DNA from: Natrinema caseinilyticum
GTDB lineage: Archaea; Halobacteriota; Halobacteria; Halobacteriales; Natrialbaceae
Assembly: GCF_024227435.1 (NCBI RefSeq)
Contig: NZ_CP100445.1
Coordinates: 2,415,369 to 2,479,368, forward strand
Direction of reading: 5' to 3'
Length of the DNA stretch: 64,000 nucleotides
Position numbers and translations under genes: made by a program. The notes beneath the pieces were generated by a model. The model had not been told where the DNA came from. It was given only the letters and a program-made list of their open reading frames with translations, and searched no databases. The first letter of the stretch is position 1; every line of letters begins with the position of its first letter. Shown piece after piece: positions 44,020 to 54,965 of this stretch.

Positions 44020-45750
44020 TCAGACAGCGTCGGGCCCGGTCTTGCCGGTTCGAACCTGCGTCGCGGCTTCGACCGGCAGGACGAAGATCTTTCCGTCGCC
44101 CGGTTCGCCGGTTTCGGCGGCCTCGCGGATTGCAGCGACGACCTCCTCGGCCGGGATGTCGGCGACGACGCACTCGATCTTGACCTTCTGGTGGAGGTCG
44201 ACCGTGTACTCTTCGCCGCGCCACTGCCCCTTCTTCGCGGGTTGGGAGCCGCGCCCGGAGACGTTAGTGACGGTCAGCGACGGCGCGCCGGCTTCGGCGA
44301 GGGATTGCTTGATCTCGCCGAGGCGGTCGGGGCGAACGATCGCGGTGACCATCTTTATCCGGCCGTCGTTCGGCTCACCACCGTCAGAACGGAGTTCTGA
44401 CGAGGATCGCGATTCGGCGAATTTCTCGCCCCCGTCAGTGCGAACGATCCCGTCTGCGCTGCCGCCGTCGGTGGCGACGTCGGGTTGTCCGAACTCGGGG
44501 TAGGTGTCGACGCCGTGTTCGGAAACGTCGAGGCCGTCGCGCTCGTGTTCGGGCGTGACGCGCGCCTGGCCGACGGCCTTGAGCGCGCCCCAGACCGCTG
44601 CGGTCGCGGCGATCGTCCAGCCGGCGATGACGACGACGCCGACGACCTGCGCGACGAACACGTCGACGCGGGAGCCGCTGATCCCGCTCATGTACTCGGG
44701 CGAGGCGACGACCGGGAGCAGCAGCGTCCCGAGGACGCCGGCCGAACCGTGGACCGGGAAGACCGCACAGACGTCGTCGATCTTCAGGTAGTTCTCGACG
44801 ACCCCGAAGACGATCGGCAACTGCGCGCCGGCGAGACCGCCGACGAGGAACGCGCCCCACCAGGTCGACGCGTGGGGAATCGCGGTGATGCCGACGAGGC
44901 CGGCGAGCAACCCATTCGCGACGTACAGGGTGTCGACTTTTCCGGTCTTGAGCCACGCGACGAGTCCGGCTCCCATCGCGCCGCACGCCATCGCGATCGT
45001 CGTGGTCATCGCGACGCGGCCGACGTAGGCGAAGTCGCCGAGCGCGAGCCCTTCGTCGGTGATCGCGATGACTTCCGCGGCGGTACCGACGTTGAAGCCG
45101 TACCAGCCGAACGCGAGAATGAGCGTCCCGAGCACGGCGAAGGTCAGCGAGTGACCGGGAATGACGTTCGCGGAGCCGTCCTCGTTGTAGCGCTCGAGGC
45201 GCGGTCCGAGCATCCAGGCGGCGGTGAGTCCGGCGATGCCGCCCATTCCGTGGACGATCATCCCGCCAGCGAAGTCGTCGAACACCACGCCGTTGTACGA
45301 GAGCAGCCCGCCGGACCACGTGAGGCCGGTCACGACCGGGTAGATCACCGCAGCCAGCAGGAAGGTGTACGCGACGTACGCGCGGAGCTTCGCGCGACCG
45401 GCGACCGCCCCCGAGACGATCGTGGCGGCCGTCATCGCGAAGACGGCGCCGAACAGCCACCCGACCCAGTCGTTGACTCCCCCGACGTCGAATCCGGGTG
45501 CGAAGCCGCTTCCCGCGACGAGGCCGTCGACGCCGACGCCGATGAGGAAGAACACCGTCACGCCGACCGACCAGGTCAGGAGGTTCTTCGTCAACTGGTT
45601 CGCGACGTTCTTCGAACGCACCTGGCCCGCTTCGAGCATGGCGAAGCCGGCGTGCATGAAGAAGATCAGGAACGACACCAAAAGGACCCACACGAGGTTG
45701 ATTCCCTCCGCGAGTACCTCCACGTCCGACTGGAGCAGCGTCGGTTCCAT
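44020..45750 (-). CDS. amt: Ammonium transporter fused to a PII signalling domain
   Basis: 576-residue fusion. Residues 1 to about 400 form an AmtB with 11 membrane segments: [51 protein letters not shown] and [17 protein letters not shown] hold the channel residues and twin-His motif. A hydrophilic linker follows, including the palindromic element at residues 438-457. Residues about 467-576 are a complete PII protein: [20 protein letters not shown]-loop [19 protein letters not shown] (Tyr for modification) and [22 protein letters not shown] normally blocks AmtB as a separate GlnK trimer; here both are in one chain with matching trimer symmetry. Shine-Dalgarno GGGGTG precedes ATG. Confidence 0.95.
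   Translation of the reverse strand: MEPTLLQSDVEVLAEGINLVWVLLVSFLIFFMHAGFAMLEAGQVRSKNVANQLTKNLLTWSVGVTVFFLIGVGVDGLVAGSGFAPGFDVGGVNDWVGWLFGAVFAMTAATIVSGAVAGRAKLRAYVAYTFLLAAVIYPVVTGLTWSGGLLSYNGVVFDDFAGGMIVHGMGGIAGLTAAWMLGPRLERYNEDGSANVIPGHSLTFAVLGTLILAFGWYGFNVGTAAEVIAITDEGLALGDFAYVGRVAMTTTIAMACGAMGAGLVAWLKTGKVDTLYVANGLLAGLVGITAIPHASTWWGAFLVGGLAGAQLPIVFGVVENYLKIDDVCAVFPVHGSAGVLGTLLLPVVASPEYMSGISGSRVDVFVAQVVGVVVIAGWTIAATAAVWGALKAVGQARVTPEHERDGLDVSEHGVDTYPEFGQPDVATDGGSADGIVRTDGGEKFAESRSSSELRSDGGEPNDGRIKMVTAIVRPDRLGEIKQSLAEAGAPSLTVTNVSGRGSQPAKKGQWRGEEYTVDLHQKVKIECVVADIPAEEVVAAIREAAETGEPGDGKIFVLPVEAATQVRTGKTGPDAV
44379..44436 (-). repeat. In-frame palindromic coding element, copy 2 (in amt-PII linker)
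   Basis: Second copy of the 58-bp element. The hairpin CGTCAGAAC-GGA-GTTCTGACG (44382-44402) is perfect over 9 bp, against 6 bp in copy 1. Two differences between the copies (G/A and C/T at paired positions) preserve pairing. In frame it encodes [20 protein letters not shown]. It sits in the linker between the Amt and PII domains. Confidence 0.7.
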
Positions 45751-46264
45751 CAGGCAGCCACCCCTGTTGCGCTCGTTTCGTCACCGATACATTGTAGACG
45801 TTCGTCCACGTCTGGGTCAATCGACTTCGTGGTTTTCTTCTGAATCACGTTTGGAGCCGATGCCTTTGCATCATATAAGGATTAGCGTTAACACTTGGTC
45901 GGAAATATTGGGGTAATAGGGACAACCAAACAAATCTAGAGGTGGTTTAATGTGTATAAGGGGATTCGATCTTACGAATTTATCGAGTAGTGGTTATATA
46001 TTCTCTCTTTGTAAACCTCCAAACGACTCGAGATGGGCAGTCATTCGTCCCGTGGGGCCGTTTTCACGTCCTCGAGGGCCAGAGAGCGCTCACGCGCGGC
46101 AGATATTGCCACTCGTGAGGACACAAACCGAGTTCGATGGACGTTCGTCAGAATCGACCGTTAACGGACGAGTTCCTCCCGGCAGCGGCGCCGAACCCGG
46201 CGATACCGGTGTGTGGTTCGGAACGCTCGCCTACGACGGCGCTTCTCGACGGTGTCCGACTTCC
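45751..46264. other. Intergenic, AT-rich, promoter region of amt
   Basis: 514 bp. AT-rich from about 45840 to 46020, with several TATA-like stretches (GGTTATATATTC near 45992; ATCATATAAGG near 45873 on the plus strand). Some could serve amt on the minus strand at a distance. No gene or clear repeat. Confidence 0.45.
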
Positions 46265-47317
<1,053 letters not shown>

Positions 47318-47369
47318 ACGCGGATATTCGACGGGAGCCGCAAAAGCGCCTCGCTCGCGAGTTCGGTGG

Positions 47370-49010
47370 TCAGGACCTCGCCTCTCGGAGCGAGGACGTC
47401 GCGTCTTCGAGCCACCGTCTCGTGCTCGAGACGGTCGGTAATCGGTTCTGGACGCGTGCGAGCGTGAACATTCCGCGGGCGTACCACGACGTCGGGACCG
47501 TCGGCGGCACGTCGAGCGGCCCGATCCGGGAGGTCGCGATCGTCCGCGACTCGAGGTAGCGCTTTACTCCCTCGGGACCGTGTCGGCGACCGAGTCCGGA
47601 GTCACCGAAGCCGCCCATCGGCGCGTCGACGGCCGCCCAGCCGGAGATGTACGCGTCGTTGACGCAGACCGTCCCGCAGTCGATTTCGCGAGCGACGGCG
47701 ACGCCGCGCTGTCGGTCGCCGGTCCAGACGCTCGCGTTCAGGCCGTAGTCCGAGTCGTTCGCCCGTTCGATAGCCGTCGCGACGTCGGGAACGGATTCGA
47801 CCGAGACGACCGGGCCGAACGTCTCTTCGCACGCGGCCGTCGCGTCTCGGTCGACGTCGGTCAAAATCGTCGGCTCGTAGCAGAACGGCCCGACGTCCGG
47901 TCGGCGCTTTCCGCCCGTGCGAACCGTCGCGCCCCGCTCGCGTGCGTCCTCCACGTGGGCCTCGACGCGCTCGAGCTGGTCGCCGTCGATCAGCGATCCG
48001 ACGTCGTCCGCGAAGTCGAAGGCGGTCCCGAGCGTGAGTCCTCGCGTCGCCTCGACGAAGGCCTCGAGAAATTCGTCGTAGACCGCCTCGGCGACGTAGA
48101 GTCGCTCGGCGGCGAGACACAGTTGGCCGGCGTTCGTGAAACAGGCCTGGACCGCCCCGCGGGCGGCCGTCTCGACGTCGGCATCGTCGAGGACGACCAG
48201 CGGGTTCTTCCCGCCCAACTCGAGCGAGCAATCGATCAGATTTCGTCCCGCCCGTTCGGCGACTGACCGGCCCGTCTCGGTGCTTCCGGTAAACGAGACG
48301 TAGTCGACGCGGTCGATCAGGGCCGGGCCGACCGTCGCCCCGCGCCCGGTGACGATCTCGAAGCAGCCGTCGGGCAGCCCCGCTCGCTCGAGCAGCTCCG
48401 CGAGCGCGAGTGCAGTGTAGGGTGTCTTCTCGTCGGGTTTGAGGACGACGGTGTTGCCGGCGAGGAGCGCGGGCAGGACGTCGGTCAGCGACAGCGTGAG
48501 CGGATAGTTCCACGGCGAGATCGCCCCGACGACGCCGACCGGCTCGTAGGTCACGCGGGCCGTCGTCGCCACCGGGAACACCCCGCGGCGCCGCTCGTCG
48601 TCGAGCGCTCCAGCGGCGCGATCGGCGTAGTACGAGCAGGTGAACGCGACGTCGAGGACCTCCTCGACCGCGTCGCGGCGGGACTTGCCCGTCTCGAGTT
48701 GGAGGCAGTCGAGCAGTTTCGCGCGGTGTTTCAAGACGAGGTCGCCGAAGCGATCGATCCGTTCGCCGCGCTCGTCGACCGAGGTTTCGGCCCACGACGA
48801 CTGGGCGTTTCGGGCACGCTCGACGGCCCGCTCGACGTCGGCCTCGGTGCAGTCGGGGATCGATCCGATCACAGCGTCCGTCGCCGAGGCCCGCACGTCG
48901 ATCGTTTCGGCCCCGTTCGAATCGACACGAGCGGCTAGCCCCGAGAGCCACGAGTCGGAGATACTCGTCTCGGCGAGATTGACAGGCCGCGAACCAGTCT
49001 CGAGTGACAT
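47370..49010 (-). CDS. Aldehyde dehydrogenase (succinate-semialdehyde dehydrogenase-like)
   Basis: 546-residue NAD(P)-dependent dehydrogenase. Motifs: the PWNYPL box in [31 protein letters not shown], the catalytic Glu in [14 protein letters not shown], and the catalytic Cys in [16 protein letters not shown]. The length exceeds the usual 480 because of an N-terminal extension of about 25 residues and a C-terminal tail of about 40 ([17 protein letters not shown]). Substrate is not resolved; aliphatic semialdehydes are usual for this subgroup. Starts ATG 49010. Confidence 0.9.
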   Translation of the reverse strand: MSLETGSRPVNLAETSISDSWLSGLAARVDSNGAETIDVRASATDAVIGSIPDCTEADVERAVERARNAQSSWAETSVDERGERIDRFGDLVLKHRAKLLDCLQLETGKSRRDAVEEVLDVAFTCSYYADRAAGALDDERRRGVFPVATTARVTYEPVGVVGAISPWNYPLTLSLTDVLPALLAGNTVVLKPDEKTPYTALALAELLERAGLPDGCFEIVTGRGATVGPALIDRVDYVSFTGSTETGRSVAERAGRNLIDCSLELGGKNPLVVLDDADVETAARGAVQACFTNAGQLCLAAERLYVAEAVYDEFLEAFVEATRGLTLGTAFDFADDVGSLIDGDQLERVEAHVEDARERGATVRTGGKRRPDVGPFCYEPTILTDVDRDATAACEETFGPVVSVESVPDVATAIERANDSDYGLNASVWTGDRQRGVAVAREIDCGTVCVNDAYISGWAAVDAPMGGFGDSGLGRRHGPEGVKRYLESRTIATSRIGPLDVPPTVPTSWYARGMFTLARVQNRLPTVSSTRRWLEDATSSLREARS

Positions 49011-49276
49011 GACTACCCATTCTCTCTTCGCCCGCGCTCATACGCCTTTTCTTCGACGACGAGATAGTCGATCGGAGGTGTGCTCACAGTGGGACACACG
49101 AACGTCTCGGCCGGTCGCGGCCGGCCGCCTCGTTCTCGCCACCGTCGACCCCGACCGTCCTGCGATACCGTCGGCGCTCGAGAACGCTCGCCCTGTTGTT
49201 ACGGCCGGAACACACGGTCGTGGACTTCGACCCGCCTCACGATCGGTTTATCCGTACAGCCCGAGAACAACGGTCG

Positions 49277-49426
49277 ATGAACGCACAATCTCGGCAGAGA
49301 GGTGCGGCACGGTGTACGGATTGCGGCAGAGCGTTCGCCGTCTGGCTCACCTCCGACGAGATCCGACCGATCGGGTGCGCCAACGGCTGTCCCTGCGGCG
49401 GGGCCTCCTTTAGAACGTTCGACTGA
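49277..49426 (+). CDS. Small zinc-finger protein (49 aa)
   Basis: 49-residue protein MNAQSRQRGAARCTDCGRAF with four or five Cys: CTDCG and CANGCPCGG, a zinc-knuckle arrangement common among haloarchaeal small proteins. A TATA element (GTTTATCC, about 49247) lies 29 nt before ATG, a leaderless start. The next gene (TrmB type) follows on the same strand. Function unknown. Confidence 0.7.
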   Translation: MNAQSRQRGAARCTDCGRAFAVWLTSDEIRPIGCANGCPCGGASFRTFD

Positions 49427-49492
49427 CCGTCGTTTAACCGCGTGGCGGGAGAAGGCCGCAGATTTTCCCCCTCGCTGGTCGTGAAGCGACTC

Positions 49493-50284
49493 GTGCCCGA
49501 CCCCGAAGAAGCGGTCACGAGTCTCGAGGAACTCGGTCTAACGGAGTACGAGGCCCGCTGTTTCGTCGCGCTCACCCGCCTCTCGAAGGGGACCGCAAAG
49601 GAGGTGAGCCAGGTCGCGGACGTCCCTCGATCGCGGGTGTACGACACCATCGAGCGACTCGAGCGCAAGGGATTGGTCAGCGTCCAGCAGACCGACCCCC
49701 GCGAGTACAAGGGCGTCCCGGTCGAGACCGCGTGTCAACTGCTCCGCGAGGACTTCGACGACCGTATCGACGCCGCGGAGAACGCCCTCAGACAGCTCGA
49801 AACGCCCGAATCACCGGAGGACGAAGGTGTCTGGGCGATCGGGAAGCGAGAACACGTTACGGAACGGGTCGTCACCTTCCTCGAGGACGCAGAGAACACG
49901 GTCCAGTACCTGATCCCGGCGACCGAGGTCGTCGACGACCGAATCCTCGCGACGCTGGCGTCGGCCGATGACCGAAACGTCGACCTGTACCTCGAAGTGC
50001 CCACGGAGGCCGATCGCGAGGACTTCGCGGCAGCGGTTCCGGGGGCAACGATCGCAGTCGCACCGGATCTCGAGCGAACGAACGACGTTCGCGGCCAGTG
50101 GCCGGCGCAGTTGCTCATGGTCGATCAGCGAGCGATCCTCGCGGCCGGACTCAGAGAGAGCGACCTCCCGGACGTACACGACGAGGTGGCCGTCTGGACC
50201 TACGGCCGCGATCACGGCTTCGCCGTCTGGATCCGCGAGTTACTCGATGACCGCCTCGCGGATCGCGACCGGAAATCGGGGTGA
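49493..50284 (+). CDS. TrmB-family transcriptional regulator
   Basis: 263-residue regulator. The N-terminal winged helix is VTSLEELGLTEYEARCFVALTRLSKGTAKEVSQ followed by VPRSRVYDTIERLERKGLVSV. A coiled coil (ENALRQLETPE) joins to an effector domain of about 150 residues (VWAIGKREHVTERVVTFLEDA, LYLEVPTEADREDF). No DNA target can be inferred. Start choice: GTG 49493 (family-like VPDPEEAVTSLEEL). GTG 49442 and 49481 are in frame, but the TATA-like GTTTAACC (about 49430) predicts a transcript start near 49460, after 49442. Confidence 0.85.
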   Translation: MPDPEEAVTSLEELGLTEYEARCFVALTRLSKGTAKEVSQVADVPRSRVYDTIERLERKGLVSVQQTDPREYKGVPVETACQLLREDFDDRIDAAENALRQLETPESPEDEGVWAIGKREHVTERVVTFLEDAENTVQYLIPATEVVDDRILATLASADDRNVDLYLEVPTEADREDFAAAVPGATIAVAPDLERTNDVRGQWPAQLLMVDQRAILAAGLRESDLPDVHDEVAVWTYGRDHGFAVWIRELLDDRLADRDRKSG

Positions 50285-50328
50285 CGAGCATCTCGAGGCT
50301 CCGTCGCGCTCCGCGTCCGGGGATCTGA

Positions 50329-50829
<501 letters not shown>

Positions 50830-50831
50830 AA

Positions 50832-50996
50832 TTACTCGGCGCGGTCGACGTCGACCCGTTCCTTGAGGCTCTCGAGCCCATCAGCTTCGGCGAGCTCCTG
50901 TAACCGCTCGCGGAAGTGTTCCTCGCAAAGGCCCACTCTGAGTCCGTCGGACTCCGCGGCGAAGGCGGCCTCGCGGTCACAGTAGTGACAGTTCAT
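50832..50996 (-). CDS. Small DUF6757-type zinc-binding protein (54 aa)
   Basis: 54-residue protein MNCHYCDREAAFAAESDGL ending LKERVDVDRAE. CHYC near the N-terminus and CEEH later give a Cys3His site (C-x2-C ... C-x2-H). I recognise it as a haloarchaeal family (DUF6757). It converges on the ferredoxin gene with only 2 bp between the stops. Confidence 0.8.
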   Translation of the reverse strand: MNCHYCDREAAFAAESDGLRVGLCEEHFRERLQELAEADGLESLKERVDVDRAE

Positions 50997-51136
50997 ACCT
51001 GACCATTGGGACCACGATGCATTGAACCCTCCGCTATCGGCGAAGGAGCGAGGACAGTATCCGGCGACTGTGGATAGATCTGAATTTTGTCAGATGCTTC
51101 GATCGGCCACACTCCGAGCGTCCGAACGGTCCGTGG

Positions 51137-51913
51137 CTACGTCGGGAGATCGAGACGCTCGTAGGCCTGACGCGAGAGTCCATCGACCCCGAGTCGCTCG
51201 TCGTGGGCGTCGCTCCCGCCGGTCGTGAGCAGGTCGTAACACTCGATCACCCGCTCGACGGGTTCGCAGTCGACGTCCCGGCCGTACGGATACTGTCGTT
51301 CGACGGCGTCCAGGTCGGCCGCCAGCGCGAGCGCGCCTTCCGGATCGCGGTACCGCAACGGATGGGCCAGCGAAACGAGCCGAGACGACTCGGCCAGCGC
51401 CTTGCGTCCCCGTTCGAACGGCGGGACGTCCCGGGGCACGTAACACGGGCAATCGGAGCCGATGAGGTGATCGAACGCGCCCTGATAATCGTACTCGACG
51501 TCGGGGTGGGCTTCGATCGCCCGCGCGATGTGCGGTCGCCCGAACCCGCCGCCGATCGTCACGCCGAGGTCGATACCGAGTCGCGACTCGACACGGTCGA
51601 CGATCGCACGCCCCCGCTCGATTCGGTTCGCCTGGATGTCCGCCAGAATGGCCTCGAGATCCGCGCTCGGCTCGAGTCCGTAGCCGAGCAAGTCGACTCG
51701 CTGGCCCCCGTCCGTCTCGACCCGGAGTTCGACCCCGTTGAGGAGGGTGACGCCGTCGCACTCGACGACCGGTCCGTCGAACGGCTGCACCCGGTCGTGA
51801 TCCGTGATCGCGACGACCTCGACGCCGCCGCGGCGAGCGGCCTCCGGAACCGCCTCGAGCTCGAGGCTCCCGTCGGAGCGGGTCGTGTGGACGTGTAAAT
51901 CCGCGTATGGCAT
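51137..51913 (-). CDS. PHP-domain phosphoesterase
   Basis: 258-residue PHP-fold protein of the same class as the gene at 29566. Motifs: ADLHVHTTRSDGSLELEAV, VVAITDHDRVQPFDGP, LLNGVELRVETDGGQRVDLLGYGL, GGFGRPHIARAI, VSLAHPLRYRD and LLTTGGSDAHDERLG. It would hydrolyse a phosphate ester using two or three metal ions. The GGxGRPHIARAI block is typical of the YciV/RNase AM-like subgroup (nucleoside 3',5'-bisphosphate phosphatase), a possible but unproven assignment. Confidence 0.88.
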   Translation of the reverse strand: MPYADLHVHTTRSDGSLELEAVPEAARRGGVEVVAITDHDRVQPFDGPVVECDGVTLLNGVELRVETDGGQRVDLLGYGLEPSADLEAILADIQANRIERGRAIVDRVESRLGIDLGVTIGGGFGRPHIARAIEAHPDVEYDYQGAFDHLIGSDCPCYVPRDVPPFERGRKALAESSRLVSLAHPLRYRDPEGALALAADLDAVERQYPYGRDVDCEPVERVIECYDLLTTGGSDAHDERLGVDGLSRQAYERLDLPT

Positions 51914-52090
51914 ACAGTATGCGAACAGGGCTGCTCCTAAATGCGTTTCTCAGGCTTGCGGGCGTGTCCTCGATCCCGTCGTTCGTTTTCCGATTCTCTA
52001 GGGGTGTATTAGGTGTACTAGGTATGGGTTGCTACTAGGAAACATAGATGGACAATGTTTATAATTATCGTTCACAGTAGATAGGGTGTA

Positions 52091-52378
52091 ATGCTGCTCA
52101 ATGGCACCGGCGAGGTCATCGACGACCACGAGTACCCCGCGACAACCGAGGAACTGATCGACGAGTACGGCGATCGAACCCTCGAACTCCCCAACGGTAG
52201 CGAAACGGTCGGCGACGTACTCGCCCGCCTCGAGTCCGAAACTTTCGAAAATTCGGAAGACGCACGCTTCGCAGTCTACTCCGCAGTCAGTGACAAAGCC
52301 GTCGGCCGCGTCGGCTACAGCGACCGCGACCCGACGCCAGTCGGTAGTCCGTACTCGCCCGACGCCGTCTCGTTCTAA
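52091..52378 (+). CDS. DUF5789-type haloarchaeal protein
   Basis: 95-residue acidic protein MLLNGTGEVIDDHEYPATTEELIDEYGD, with ELPNGSETVGDVLARLESETFENSEDAR and the ending VGSPYSPDAVSF. I recognise it as a haloarchaeal family (DUF5789) of unknown function. A TATA box (GTTTATAATTA, 52052-52062) gives a transcript start a few nucleotides before ATG. Confidence 0.85.
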   Translation: MLLNGTGEVIDDHEYPATTEELIDEYGDRTLELPNGSETVGDVLARLESETFENSEDARFAVYSAVSDKAVGRVGYSDRDPTPVGSPYSPDAVSF

Positions 52379-52812
52379 GCGACCGTTTTCCGTTCACATC
52401 TCCGGTATTGACTCCCGGACGTTCTCCGCTCGAGGCGGCAGTTTCGAACAGTCGCCGACATCCCGCTCGAACCACGTCCTCGAGCCCCCGTGACGGTTAG
52501 TTGTTGCACACCAAATAAATTACTGTGGAAATAACGCGATGGGGAGCTATTGTTGTCCGTTGCGATCACCGCAATGGTCTCCGTTCGTGCGGTCGCGAGA
52601 GATTCGTGTCAGGTTATTACCCGATGCCGGCAACTCGTTTTTCGAAACGAGACGAGAGTATACGATAGATCCTGTGAATACGTTTGAATGTCTCGTCGAT
52701 CATATTTTTCGAATCGCTAACTAGAGTGGTTACGATTTCCGCGGAGACGACGCGCATGACGTGAGATATTACCAGACGGGTAGTTAATTGGAAATCCACG
52801 AATGCTGTACGT
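52379..52812. other. Intergenic, AT-rich toward the right
   Basis: 434 bp. Apart from a TATA-like TAGTTAATTGG (52778-52788), about 30 nt before the pseudogene start at 52813, I see nothing. The base composition is much lower in GC than the neighbours, as in decayed or acquired DNA. Confidence 0.45.
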
Positions 52813-53530
52813 ATGGTTGAAAGAGATGGTGATAACCTAGAGGATCACTCACTCACCGCGACGCCGAACCGTCGCCGGGTGCTGCAAGCTACCGTGGGTG
52901 CTTGTGCGACCTCTGTAGTCGGTATCGGGAGCGTCGGGGCTGTAAGGGGGGAAAATACTGGTGGTGACGAAAAGTGGGGAGTCGAGTTTACGGACGGGGC
53001 GGACCTCTCAGGCCCACTTTGTCACCCGTGGTGGATGGCTCCCTCTTCGCGAACTACGACAGTTCCGTGTACGCGTTGGATGCTGCGACGGGTGACGAAG
53101 CGTGGCAGTTCGCCGCCGACGAAGCAATCACCCAGCCGAGGATAGCGGACGGCACCGTCTTCGTTGCGAGCGACTACACGACGGTACACGCACTGGATAC
53201 TGGTATCCAGAACTCGAGCGAGTGACCGGTACTGGCGGTGATTCGCCGGACAGCGGCGATGAAACGGACGGTACCGGATCGGATCCCGACGATGGCTCGG
53301 GAGACGGTGGTGGCAACGAATCGAACGAGCGTCCGCCAGACGCTGAGACGAACGAATCCGCCTCCGATCCGGCAGAGTCCGGTGACGACGAGTCCGACGA
53401 CGGTTCGGCGGACACCGCCGACGAGACACCCGGGATGGGAATTTCCACGGCGGTAACGAGCCTCGGCGGCGTCGGCTATCTGTTGAAACGGCGTTTCGAA
53501 CGCCTCGAATCCGACGACGAAACAGCGTAG
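52813..53530 (+). pseudogene. PQQ-type exported protein, broken by two frameshifts
   Basis: Remnant of an exported beta-propeller protein. It keeps promoter, Tat signal (NRRRVLQATVGACATSVVG), one to two blades (VYALDAATGDEAWQFAADEAIT, VFVASDYTTVHALDT), an acidic stalk (about 60 residues of D/E/S/G/T) and the sorting tail PGMGISTAVTSLGG...LLKRRFERL. These lie in three different frames: shifts occur near 53010-53030 and 53200-53225, and several blades are missing. The intact relative is at 54966, across the alcohol dehydrogenase gene. Confidence 0.85.
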
Positions 53531-53693
53531 CCGCCGTTCGGCGTACCGATTTTGTGGCCGCCCAGCGCGGTGACTTCGGCGTACCGATTTTGCGACCGCC
53601 CAGCGCGGTGACTGCAGTGGCAGACGCGTCCCACACACCGGTCCGGAGACGATCGGTGTGTGTCGTACCGATCGTCACCCGGCCGTTCCCGCT

Positions 53694-54755
53694 TCAGAAC
53701 TCGTCGATAACCGGAATGCCGACCGTCTCGAAGTCGGTCATCGCCTCGAGTTTGTCGCTGACGTCCTCGAGGCCGATCGTCTCGGAGACGACCCCCGACG
53801 GTCGGAGTTTCCCGGTCGCGACCATCCGGAAGATCTCGTCGTAGCGGGTCACCGGCATGCCGAGCGAGCCGATAAATTCGATCTCGCCCATGACCATCGC
53901 GTCCGTCGGGAGGTGGATCATCCCCTGTTCCTCCTGGGTCGTGAGTCCGACCTGGATGTGTTGGCCGCGCGTGTCGAGACTCCCTACGGAGTTCTGGCTC
54001 GTCGTTTCGATCCCGAGGGCGTCCATCGCGATGGCCGCCCCGCCGTCGGTGATTCCCTTCACTTCGCGCGGGACGTTATCCACGTCCTCGGCGTTGATCG
54101 TCTCGACGGCCCCGAGTTCGCGGGCCTTCTCGAGTTTCTCGTCTTTGAGGTCGACCGCGATGACGTTGCCGCCCAGCGCGTCGGCGATGTGGACCGCCGA
54201 GAGACCGACGCCGCCGCAACCGTGGATCGCTACCCAGTCGCCGGCCCCGACGTCGGCGCGGTGGGCAAGCGCGTGGAACGACGTCATGAAACGACAGCCG
54301 AGGCCGGCCATGTCGACCGACGAGACGCCCTCGGGGAGTTTCACGAGGTTGTGATCCGCGATCGGGACGTGAACCTGTTCCGCGAACGCGCCCTGGACCT
54401 CCTGGATGAAGCCGAGCGGCATCACGTTCTCGCAGGTGTTGGAGTGGCCCCGCTGGCACTGCGGACACACCCCGTCGCCGAGGTTGAACGGGACCGCGAC
54501 GTGGTCTCCCTCGTCGATCTCCTCGACGTCGTCGCCGACGGCGACGACCCGGCCGGCGGGTTCGTGGCCGAGAATCTGGCCAGGCTGTGTCTCGATGCCG
54601 AGCCATCCCCAGTCACCCTGCCAGCCGTGCCAGTCGCTCCGGCAGACGCCGCAGGCTTCGACCGCGACGACCGCACCGGTCGGCGTCGGATCGGGTGCGT
54701 CGACGTCTTCGATCGATAGCGGTTCCGCGTGCTCCTCGAGGACTGCTGCGCGCAT
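53694..54755 (-). CDS. Zinc-dependent alcohol dehydrogenase
   Basis: 353-residue NAD(P)-dependent medium-chain dehydrogenase. The catalytic zinc region is VEACGVCRSDWHGWQGDWG, with GHEPAGRVVAVG following. The structural zinc lobe GDGVCPQCQRGHSNTC has three Cys; the first of the usual four is Asp, a variation known from haloarchaeal family members. The Rossmann motif is IHGCGGVGLSAVHIA. ATG 54755 (MRAAVLEEHAEP) is the family-typical start. Probable role: oxidation of primary or secondary alcohols, substrate unknown. It lies between two PQQ-type exported-protein copies that face the other way. Confidence 0.93.
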   Translation of the reverse strand: MRAAVLEEHAEPLSIEDVDAPDPTPTGAVVAVEACGVCRSDWHGWQGDWGWLGIETQPGQILGHEPAGRVVAVGDDVEEIDEGDHVAVPFNLGDGVCPQCQRGHSNTCENVMPLGFIQEVQGAFAEQVHVPIADHNLVKLPEGVSSVDMAGLGCRFMTSFHALAHRADVGAGDWVAIHGCGGVGLSAVHIADALGGNVIAVDLKDEKLEKARELGAVETINAEDVDNVPREVKGITDGGAAIAMDALGIETTSQNSVGSLDTRGQHIQVGLTTQEEQGMIHLPTDAMVMGEIEFIGSLGMPVTRYDEIFRMVATGKLRPSGVVSETIGLEDVSDKLEAMTDFETVGIPVIDEF

Positions 54756-54965
54756 GGTGTGCGCCTCGTTCTCAACCCACAAATACGTACGAGTCCGTTT
54801 CACCGGCTGAGAGTTCGAGTCCCTCGAGCTGTCCCCGTCGGATACCTTATTTACCTCCGCGAGCCGGTATTTCTCTCGTTATACGACACAGTTCCCGGAC
54901 GCTTTGCTGTTGATCGGTTTTTACCGGTCCTATTACTATGGGTGTTGCTGACCCACAGAAATCGC

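Noticed and set aside
53022-53678. Minus-strand open frame opposite the broken propeller gene
   Set aside because: Arginine/threonine-rich antisense of the acidic stalk; not a protein.
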